From: Sabethes cyaneus
Lineage: Eukaryota; Arthropoda; Insecta; Diptera; Culicidae
Reading direction: 5' to 3'
Assembly: GCF_943734655.1 (NCBI RefSeq)
Contig: NC_071355.1
Span: 24,620,768 to 24,684,767 of the forward strand
Length of the DNA: 64,000 nt
This document shows positions 55,561 to 64,000 of this stretch, in pieces. The notes beneath the pieces were generated by a model. The model worked only from the letters and a program-made list of their open reading frames with translations. It had not been told where the DNA came from and did no database searches. The translations under genes and the position numbers were made by a program. Each line of letters opens with the position of its first letter. The first letter of the stretch is position 1.

Positions 55561-58500
55561 CCGCAAACATACAAACATTACATACAATCTTCGCAGCTCG
55601 ATCTCGTCCATAACGATGCCAGACAAGAACCATGCATCAAATGGCTTCTGGTACGAAATGAGCTACGAATGTGCTCTCGTACCAAATACGAACAGTGATA
55701 ACAGCTTTAGTGATAGAAAATAGGGCCAGAAATATTTTTAAATGGTTTGAATTTTTTTATCAGCTACGAATATAGTTTTACGAATATTTTTTCTAAAAAA
55801 ATACGACATAATGTTCTCAATGTATAGTAATTACAAACATCTTTGACATCAGAGTGTGAAAAATGGGTTTTTGAGTAATCTGTGTGCCACTATACACTTA
55901 CTTATTTAAGCGCGAAACTGTATTCATTTGTTCAACGCAGTCAACCTACAATGGTTCCAATTTTCGCTAGAATCGGTAGGTAAATGTGTTTTCTCGAAGT
56001 TCGTTAAATTGATAAAACCGCAGCTCAGCAAGAGTGCACTTGTTCAAAGTTGATTTTTCCTCATATATCTGCACTCCTGTAATACTCTTATAAACTTACT
56101 TAATTATACCTATCAAACTTAGCTCCTTCACACCACGTCAAACGGCTAGAAAGAGTTTATCGTGTACACATAGATGCATAGCAGCCGACAGCAGCAGCGC
56201 CCGACGAGCGCAGACGGGCGAGAACCGCGACAAAACTTTGCAGTGGTTTATCGGATTATCGTAACAGGCAACTTCCTGGAAACACACCTCCTTACATGTT
56301 TTATGTTTCAGCTAAAGAAGACTTTCCACTTGCATCAGTATATCACACATAACCTTTCCCGTTTCGAACCGTCGTCGTCGTCGTTCCTAACAAAACCAGT
56401 TTACCTGTATGAAACGGAGTCAAGTCAAGTCAAGTGCAACGAGTACCGAAGTTATGGAAGACTAACTTTTCTTATCTTCAAGCTTCTAACCGCTACCACC
56501 TCTTAATCCCATTGCAAAGTATTTCCTCCCATGTCCCGGGTCCCGGGTGGAGAATAAACAAGCAAACCCGTCATCTGCACAAGCACGGTGGCGGTGAAAC
56601 TTAACCAGCACCCGCACCATCCACCGCAAGCCGTCGTCGACGTCGTCGTTCCTGTCGTGGCATCCGCGGAGGACGAAAAAAGCGATCACTGAACTGCTTG
56701 CTAGTCATAAAATGTGTTAACCATCCATTTCATTACCCATCCAGCTTCGATGATGTAGGAACAGCCAAGAGAGGCCAGACAACGACAGACTAAGCCGAGT
56801 CGCACCAGGATCAATTGCGTGGTTCTATTATGTATGGTACTTTTCCTCACTCAGCCAGCCAGTCAGCCAGCCAGCCAGCAGCGACACAAAGAAAAGCCGT
56901 GGAAAAGTTTACACCTTTTTTATTCGCGGGCGCGTTCCTTGGCTGGGCTGGCATACAAAATCGCACCTTACCGGTACCGGTACAGTAGGATACGCAACCC
57001 CAGCATGATACAAGTGAGCAGCATCAAGGGAGCACAAGGGAGTTTCCGTGTCTGGATGCCGTTAAACTTGCGGCGGCTTCAGTTCGGTGCCTCGTGAGTA
57101 GCATCATGCTGAAGAGTTTCGAAATGATTTGTTTTTTTCCCGCTGTTGACAAATTAGTCGACACGTGTAAATATAAGGTGGAGAAGGTGTGTTGGAAGTT
57201 ATTTTTGCGATGGTGCTTATGGAGAATTTGTCATCGGGGTTCGTTGGGGTAATCTTCTTCGATGTAACCAGTTAAAGAATTTCGTGTTTCGAATGATAGA
57301 TTAAACTACCTTGTTATCTAAGCGTTTTCAAATTTGGATCATAATAAATTTTTCAGAAATTTCAGACATAAATCCTGACGCGTCCGTTCAAACGAAAATT
57401 GCTTCATCCGTTATTGAAGTCTTTCCGCACAACCAATTACAATCAAAACGTCGATTGTGCATCGCATGACGCGGCGTGAATGTTCCCGAAGCAAAATGAA
57501 CATATTCAGTTGAGCAAAATAGCCCGGCACACCCCGTGGATTAAGTGACGTGCAGTGCAGCAACAAAAAAAAAACACTACCAGGACTCTCCCCATAGTCA
57601 GCGTAAAATAATGGGGAAAATTTTTCCTCATGCTTTTTTTGTTCGTATCCCATCCACCCCTCCCTAGGCATTAGTAACGCTTAGCACAGTAGCTGACAGC
57701 TCTCGCAACCGCCGTTCGCTCCGTTCGCCCGAATAGGGTGGGAATAATGGCCGACAATCAAAACTTTGCTCTTTCCATTCGTTTCCGGGATGAGATTCAT
57801 CTGCCACGAACGGCAAACTGTGGGAAAGTTGCAGTAATCCGATGTCCCAAAACTAAATGGTGTCAAGCTGGACAATATGAGGCTTCTGATGCTAGTGCAA
57901 TGTAGTTGCTGTCTATAAATGTGTTTCTGTCGACTCATATTTATGCCTTTTCCGCACCAGCCAACAGCTGACGCAGCATCAGCAGCAGCAGCGTGCAATT
58001 TTTGAATTTCAGTTAAACTACGTAATCGTTCCGGATTGTCACTCAGAACATGAGAACTCGGTACACTAATTATTTCGCCGGATTAAACTAAGCGATAAGC
58101 TTTTGGTACACGCGCTGAGATTAAAACTGCTGTAAATTGTGCAAATTCCCATAGTGGCTTCCATTCCAGGGCGGTGGCAAATGATATGCTGACCCAGAAT
58201 AATCCCGACGGCGAGTCTTGATTAATTTCAGCGACGGAAAAGTTGAGTGCAGTTCTTGCAGCCGAGAGGCGAGGTCCCGAATCAGGACAGCAGAAGTCAG
58301 TCAAGCGGTTGCTCAAACTAGTCGAGTGAACTAAATCCGTAAGCAAAACGGATTACACTCAGTAACATTTGTTTCGCCTGGTCCTGGTTTCGGGCTGGTC
58401 CAGTTATGTATGGCTGCGGCAGCTGCTGCTGTTGCTACCGCAGTTTGTTGGGAAATCTGATGAGTGCCATATAGGTCCAGCCTAAAACAGGTGAAAAGAT

Positions 58501-59673
58501 AGCAAAAAAAAAACGAAAATAAAAAAAAATTGTTTTTTGACCTGAAAACCTTGGTTAGCGAATGTCGTTATCCTGGCCAATGGTCGGTATTCGTTAAGGG
58601 TGTTGATGAGCCCCGGGAAGGGGAAAAATTCAGGAGAATTTTGCGCAAGATAAAAGCCCGTGTCAGGAAACTTTTCCGCTCGCAGCTGTTTTGGTTTCAG
58701 TGTTATTATTAAGGTTTTTTCGCTCTGTTTGCAGAATAAATTTTTCCAAGTTTGCTTTTGCTAGTTTTAATTTGCCGAAGTGAAATGAAGCAAAATTGTT
58801 CAGGATTGTTTGGCGTGATTAAATTTCTCGCAGCCGGTCCACTTACTTGGCAAAAGGATTAGAAATTGGACGAAAGAAATTGATAGTTCAGCGAGTTTCA
58901 TCGGTAAGGAGTGACATGTTTGATTTGAACTGTAGAAATGCAAATGCATGCAATGTAGGGTAGCCTCAATTCCGATACACTTTCAAATTCATATTTACAG
59001 AAAGGAAAAGTTTGCACTGAGTATGGATTTAGATAAAATTACCTTATAGTTTATTCACCGAGATCAGAATGGAATGAACATTCAACAATTTTACATTTTA
59101 TATTGGTTTTTGTAGTGGTCTCGAAACAAACCTGAAACGAGTAAGAAAGAAATAAAAGTTAGTTTTATATAATAGTTGACGCAAGGATTTTGAAAATAAC
59201 CGCGTACCATATAAGATCATTTTATTAAAGTTTTATTTCGAGTCATATTTATCACTGTAATATGTCGTTAACTACCACAACCACCAACTTAGTTTTGACA
59301 AAAAAATATAACAAAAGAAAATTATAAATTTCATCAACAGTTGAACCTTACTTTAAGATCAAGCATCTAGTTGCATTGAATCATCTGCACTACTCTCCGT
59401 TCTAGAAGCGGCTCACAACAGCGCCAGACCGCTCATAACAAGCGGCTCCGAATGCTAAGGCAACATGGCAGCCCCACTACGAGACTTGGTAGCATGACTC
59501 TAGTAAGACAACCGACTTCAATAAAACAACTCGAGCAAGCAAGAAAATTCGACAGAAAATTAGCAATTGGGTAAAAAGTGCGTAAGTTTTCAAGAGTGTT
59601 GTCTGTGGAGAAGTTAATCAGTAAAATATAGCGCATTTTTCTGTACTATTAGGGTGACCGCGAATTCATCTAT
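55561..59673. other. Unique sequence, no gene identified
   Basis: 4.1 kb. 56150-58750 is GC-richer with CAG/GTC trinucleotide patches (for example 56370-56382, 56870-56880, 57960-57990), typical of mosquito non-coding or UTR-like DNA; overlapping frames on both strands show no domain. 58920-59400 is AT-rich. Confidence 0.45.
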
Positions 59674-59961
59674 AAGAGTGATACAAACTTTTGTTTTAAA
59701 GTTCAGTTTGTATGGCGAATTCGTTGATCAAGTAGCCGGATGTTTATGTTGGAAGGGATTCTTATCTACCCGTGGAATGTGCGTAAGTGCCTCTGCATAC
59801 GAGTCCACCCAATCCCTTTTGGCCCTTCTTACAACGTATACGTGAAAGCTGCTCGGTGAAGAATTTCGATTCTACAGTTATTCTTCTTGCATACATAGGT
59901 ATATCCTTGAAGTGATGGTGGTACATACATACATACAAGAGTGATACAAACTTTTGTTTTA
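59674..59961. repeat. Two exact 25-bp direct repeats
   Basis: AAGAGTGATACAAACTTTTG followed by TTTTA occurs at 59674-59698 and 59937-59961, 238 bp apart. The second copy ends 7 bp before a MITE fragment. Confidence 0.85.
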
Positions 59962-59968
59962 TTAAATA

Positions 59969-60125
59969 AAGCCATTGCAAACTATTTTTAAAGTTTTTGT
60001 CACCCTCCCCTTGGAAACTGGCATGAATAATTGAGGGGCAAAAAAATAATTTGTAGGATATGATTCAATTTTTTAAAATTAATTGTCTGTGGGCTTTACA
60101 GCCTGAAAAACTCGAAAAATGATTG
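59969..60125. mobile_element. Partial copy 3 of the 389-bp MITE-like element
   Basis: GCCATTGCAAACTATTTTTA, AGTTTTTGTCACC, AATAATTTGTAGGATA, AATTGTCTGTGGGCTT and CTGAAAAACTCGAAAAATGA match copies 1 and 2; homology ends at about 60125. The right end is missing. Confidence 0.8.
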
Positions 60126-60299
60126 TCCCTGTGACTCAAACAGAGTCGGCCAACAACAATTGGCCCTAATGATCGAACATTTTTTATACAGGGCACTTTA
60201 AATCGGTGCATAATTACACTTGACAAATCTACAGCTGCGAGCAGTGCAGTTTAGTGTTTCGTATTCTGATTTTTTCTATTGTACGGATAAATTGTTACA

Positions 60300-60584
60300 G
60301 TCATATGGGCGTTACTCTCCCCTTCTCGTCAGCAACCTCCGGTCATCAGCTCCGTCCAAACAGTTCGGTCCCCCCTCTTAAGTCAAGATTCGCTTAAGTC
60401 AAAAAACATGTGTGCCAAATTTGATGAAGAACGGTCAAGGCGTTTCGGAGTTATGGCCTCCCCTCCTATTAGGGACCCTCCCCCACCTAATAGGGAACCT
60501 CCCCCCCCTTTTTTTTTGTCAACCCCCCAGCGCTGATTCTCTTATGTCAAGGAACATGTGTGCCGGTTTGGGTGAAAAGTTATG
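60300..60584 (+). repeat. TCAAGGAACATGTGTGCC repeat module, left of Penelope remnant
   Basis: Two imperfect units: AAAACATGTGTGCCAAATTT (60402) to GTTATGGCC, and CAAGGAACATGTGTGCCGGT (60549), with C-runs between. Same module as 45215-45425 and 61307-61365. The last unit runs straight into the endonuclease reading frame. Confidence 0.75.
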
Positions 60585-61044
60585 CAGGTATTTGAAGCAA
60601 TTCAATATTGACGTATCTCACAAACCAACTGATAAAGTAAAAGACGTTTTATTTACAAAACTAAAAGACAAAATCACAAAGGACAAAAACACAAATGTCG
60701 TGTACGAAATCAGTTGCGTCCAATGTCAAAAGTCATACATAGGAGAAACTAGTCAGTTTTTGCACAAACGAATTGAACAACATAAATATACGATAAAATC
60801 TAAAACAGTTGGTGGTACAGGTTTAACGCAACACTTTTACGAAACAGGACATAAATTTAATTTTGACGAGGCTAAAATAGTAAAAAAGATTTCCAAACAT
60901 AACACCAGGCTGATTGCTGAAACGTTTCGTACTAAGATTAGAGGTGAGGATAACATCGTAACCAAGCAAATTGACTCTGTAACTTTCAAAACCGCCTACA
61001 ACCCTGTGATACAAAAACTTGGGAGAGAGCAAAACAGAAGATAG
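60585..61044 (+). pseudogene. Penelope-like retroelement: GIY-YIG endonuclease domain, 5'-truncated
   Basis: The frame is open from 60412 to 61044, but homology starts near LCRYLKQFNI (~60585); upstream is translated repeat. The GIY-YIG core is seen as VVYEIS...KSYIGETSQFLHKRIEQHK. A CCHH zinc-binding set typical of Penelope-like endonucleases is visible (SCVQC, then HFYETGH with His-x5-His). The C-terminus reads TAYNPVIQKLGREQNRR, then a stop. The reverse transcriptase is absent, so it is a truncated copy, though this domain has no internal stop and looks young. A hammerhead-like motif and the repeat module follow. Confidence 0.88.
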
Positions 61045-61163
61045 TTTATGTATTATGTGTTTGTAAAGAGATAGAGTGTGTAGTGTTAAGACGCAAAATG
61101 CGTAAGTCTGAATTTAAATTTAATTTGTAATATGTGTAATTTGTTAAATACATCGTTTTTAGA

Positions 61164-61212
61164 GTCCGCAGATGATGAGTGAAAGCCAATAAGTAGCTCG
61201 AAACGTACGGAC
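61164..61212 (+). ncRNA. Hammerhead-ribozyme-like motif 2, downstream of Penelope remnant
   Basis: Stem I GTCCG/CGGAC (61164-61168 with 61208-61212) is perfect. The core reads CAGATGA (61169-61175; canonical CUGAUGA with U4 changed to A), then one extra T, stem II GAG/CTC (61177-61179 with 61197-61199), GAAA (61200-61203), stem III AC/GT, and A61207 at the cleavage position. Penelope-like elements are known to carry hammerheads near their terminal repeats. The U4 change would be expected to weaken or abolish cleavage. Confidence 0.55.
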
Positions 61213-61299
61213 AGACTGGCACTTGCATTTGAATTTATTTTCGCAGAAAACCGCCGATCACAAGAAGCAAACAATTTGAATTGCGGCGATCAACTCAAT

Positions 61300-61616
61300 G
61301 GAACTATATCAAGGAACATGTGTGCCAAGTTTGGTGGAGATCGGTCAAGGCGTTCTGGAGTTATGGTGGAACATACAAACATACAAACATACAAACATAC
61401 AAACATACAAACATACAAACATACAAACATACAAACATACAAACATACAAACATACAAACATACAAACATACAAACATACAAACATACAAACATACAAAC
61501 ATACAAACATACAAACATACAAACATACAAACATACAAACATATAAACATACAAATATACAAACATACAAATATTCAAACATAAAAACATACTCACGCTC
61601 ACTTTTATATATATAG
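61300..61616 (+). repeat. Repeat module with (ACAAACAT)n and TATATATAGAT end
   Basis: TCAAGGAACATGTGTGCCAA (61307) and GTTATGG precede about 27 copies of ACAAACAT (61372-61590), then CTCACTTTTATATATATAGA. Copy of the module at 45340-45447, probably the 3' part of the Penelope-associated element. Frames encoding TYKHTNIQ repeats are artefacts. Confidence 0.9.
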
Positions 61617-62900
61617 ATGGCCTTCTTTAACTGAATAAAGGCATTATCTTCACTGTGCTGATTCTATAGGTGAGCAAAATGGCTCTTTTGTGTGAGTGAC
61701 CGTCCGAACCGTCCGTTTTCTGCCGCGAATCGATTCAAATGAGCAACACGTTGATATCGCGACGAGCAGTCGAGTCAAGCAGTTGAGTCGAGCAGTCGAG
61801 TCAAGCAGTCAAATATTATAGTCTAGTCGAGCAGTTGAATCAAGCCGTTCAGTCAAACTGTTCAACCAAGAAGTCCAATAGAGCAGTTAAGTCGAGTTGT
61901 CGAGTCGAGCAGTCAAATCGAGTAGTCTAGTCAAGCACTCAAATAGAGCAGTTGAATCAAGCTGTTCAGTCAAGCTGTTCAATCAAGCAGTCCCGTTGAG
62001 CAGGTAAGTCGAGCTGTTAAGTCGGGCAGTAAAATCGAGTAGTCTAGTCGAGCAGTTAAATCTAACAGTCGAATCGAGCAGATCAGTCGGGCAGTTAAGT
62101 CTAGTAGTTCAGTCTAGCAGTTGAATCGAGTAGTCGAATCGAGTAGTAAGTCGAGCAGTGGAGTCGACCAGTCGATTAAAATAGTCAAACTAAGCACTCC
62201 AGTCAAGTAGTCCAGTCGAGCAGTTGAATCAAGTAGTCTAGTCCAGCAGTTGAATCGATTAGTTGAGACGAGCAGTCTAATCGAGCAGTTGATTCAAGCT
62301 ACCCAGTTGAGTTCTCAATTCGAGCTGTTAAATCGAGCAGTTGAATCGAGTATTCAAATGGAGTAGTGAGTCGAGCAGCTGATTTGAATAGTCTAATCGA
62401 GCAGTTCAGTCGGGCAGTTAAGACTAGAAGTCTAATCGAGCTGTTGAATCGAGTAGTTGAATCGATCAGTCGAATTGAACAGTTTAGTCAAGCAGTCTAG
62501 TCGAGCAATTGAGACAAGCAGTCCAGTCGAGCTATCAAGTCAAGCAGTTAAATCGAGCAGTTAACTCGAGTAGTCGGGTCGAGTAGCTAAGTCGAACAGC
62601 TGAGTCGAGTAGTCCAGTCGAGCAGTTTAATTGAGTAATCTAGTCGAACAGTTAAATCGATTAGTCTAGTCGAAGAGTTGAATCGAGCAGTAAGATCGAG
62701 TCGAGTCGAGCAATCAAATCAAGCAGTTGAATCAAGCTGCCTAGTCATGCAGTCCAGTCGAGTCGAGCTGTCAGGTCAAGCAGTCGAATCGAACAGTCCA
62801 GTTGGGTAGTTCAATCGAGCAGTTGGATTGAGTAGTAAGTGGACCAGTTGAATCGAGCAGTCGGGTTCAGTAGTAAGTCGTGCAAATGAGTCGAGCATAG
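61616..62900 (+). repeat. Composite minisatellite element, copy 2
   Basis: The leader 61616-61763 (TTTAACTGAATAAAGGCATT, GGCTCTTTTGTGTG, GCGAATCGATTCA) is followed by ~88 units of the 13-bp minisatellite to about 62898. No tail: the leader of copy 3 follows at once, so copies 2 and 3 form a tandem pair. Confidence 0.85.
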
Positions 62901-63925
62901 TTTTTATGGTCGCATTGGATTTTATTTAACTGAAAAAAAACATTATCTCCATTGTGCTGGTTCTATAGGTGGGCCAAATGGCTCTTTTGTGTAAGTGGCT
63001 TTCAATCGTCTTTTTTCTGGCGCGAATCGATTCATATGGTCGGTGTTAAGCCAGGCAGAACCAAGTGGCAAAATTCTGAATTCGAGAAAAACGCATTCAA
63101 AGTTCTGTATGGTTATCAATTGTTCGAAATCATCTCATAACTCTGTCGAGACGAGTCGAGCAGTCGAATCAAGCAGTCGAGTCAAGCAGTTGAGTCGAGC
63201 AGTCGAGTCGAGCAGTCAAACCGAGCAGTTTAATCCAGCAGTCCAGTCTAACAGTGTAATTGAGTAGTCGAGTCGAGTAGTCCAGTCGAGCAGTTGAATC
63301 GAGTAGTCTGATCAAGCAATTGAATCAAACAGTTTAGTCAAGCAGTCTAGTCGAGCAGTCAGATCAAGTGGTTCAGTCGAGCAGTTAAGTTTCGCGGTGA
63401 AATCGAGCAGTTAAGGCAAGTCGAGCAGTAGAATCGAGCAGTACTGTCGAGCACTTGAATAAAGTAGTTTAGTCGACCAGTTAAGTCGAGTTGAGCAGTC
63501 AAATCGAACTGCTAACTCAAGCAGTTGAGTCGAGTAGTCAGGTCGAGTGTTTAAGTCGAAAAGTGAAATCAAGCTGTTCAGTCAAGCAATCCAGTCGAGC
63601 AGCTGAGTCGAGCTGTCAAGTCGAGCAGTCGCATTGAACAGTCCAGTCGAGAAGTTCAATCGTGCAGTTAAGTCAAGCAGTCAAGTCGATCTGTCCAATC
63701 AAGCAGTCGAATCGAACAGTTCAGTCGGGCAGTTCAGTTGAGCAGTCCAACCGAGCTATCAAATCGAGCAGTCCAGCAGTCAACCAGTGAGGTAACTAAG
63801 AATAGAACTGATTGCTAAGAAAGCATGACGTCCTGTTAGGGGTCTGTTTTTAATAGCCGATAAGCCTTTTATGACGTCCTGCCAGAGACTTGGTTTTGGC
63901 TACAGACAAGTCTCTTATATAAATA
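62901..63925 (+). repeat. Composite minisatellite element, copy 3
   Basis: The leader 62901-63144 starts TTTTTATGGTCGCATTGGAT and repeats the GGCTCTTTTGTGT and GCGAATCGATTCA words of copy 2. The array runs 63145-63780. The tail starts CAGTGAGGTAACTAAGAATA and has two GACGTCCTG repeats (63827 and 63871). The tail hairpin of copy 1 is only partly kept. Confidence 0.85.
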
Positions 63926-64000
63926 GATAAGATAAGATATAAGATAAGATTGACTAAAAATTAACACATTTTCTATGGAATTCTGAAATATTTCATAATG
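63926..64000. repeat. GATAA-rich edge
   Basis: Short GATAA/GATATAA repeats to about 63950, then AT-rich sequence to the window end. Confidence 0.7.

Noticed and set aside
61276..61616. Several overlapping frames encoding TYKHTNIQ or CMFVCLYV repeats
   Set aside because: Artefact of the ACAAACAT array; frames exist on both strands.

Overview
The window looks like gene-poor dipteran nuclear DNA, most likely from a mosquito. This rests on a tRNA-derived SINE ending in a GGCTTTGCTTTGCTTT-like tail (familiar from Anopheles), many decayed non-LTR retrotransposons with TAAG-type tails, mariner, Penelope-like, hAT-like and Transib-like remnants, long microsatellites, and arthropod-type core promoter motifs (TATA plus TCAGT initiator). 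The genus is inference; no ribosomal or housekeeping gene settles it. A run of exactly 500 N (22197-22696) is an assembly gap of unknown true length.

Only one convincing host gene is visible: a single-exon gene with CDS 49892-50386 (+), 164 aa, a TATA box, an initiator and a poly(A) signal. Four matches to the CAGGTA-type motif of early zygotic genes lie within 250 bp upstream, and two Bearded-box heptamers lie at the stop codon and in the 3' UTR. The protein is basic-acidic-basic and I do not recognise it.

Layout. 0-6.8 kb: a reverse copy of a ~142-bp repeat family, a CGCGTAAA minisatellite, a CT microsatellite, then an AAAACAG/AAAATCAG array split by a 389-bp inverted-repeat element. 6.8-16.8 kb: mostly unique sequence, one LINE fragment and a second block of the 142-bp repeat. 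16.8-25.7 kb: a nearly full-length but ruined LINE on the minus strand, two Transib-like elements ending in CACARTG with 5-bp target duplications (one carrying a full-length SINE), a hammerhead-like motif beside the gap, a GGAAAA array and a mariner remnant. 25.7-30.2 kb: unique sequence. 30.2-40.1 kb: LINE fragments in both orientations, several MITEs with clear target duplications, SINEs and a set of inverted sub-repeats. 40.1-42.6 kb: unique. 43.2-44.5 kb: a 1.27-kb A-rich compound satellite. 45.4-49.5 kb: unique, leading to the gene. 51.4-55.6 kb: a foldback element, SINE, (CA)77, a 13-bp minisatellite element and a LINE reverse-transcriptase fragment. 55.6-59.7 kb: unique. 59.7-64 kb: a Penelope-like endonuclease remnant with a second hammerhead-like motif, an ACAAACAT array, and two more copies of the minisatellite element in tandem.

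The most notable observations are the early-zygotic-type gene, the two Transib-like elements whose termini match the V(D)J recombination heptamer, two hammerhead-like ribozyme motifs with the same unusual extra nucleotide, and a three-copy composite element built around a 13-bp minisatellite. There is no operon, CRISPR array or bacterial-type gene organisation.
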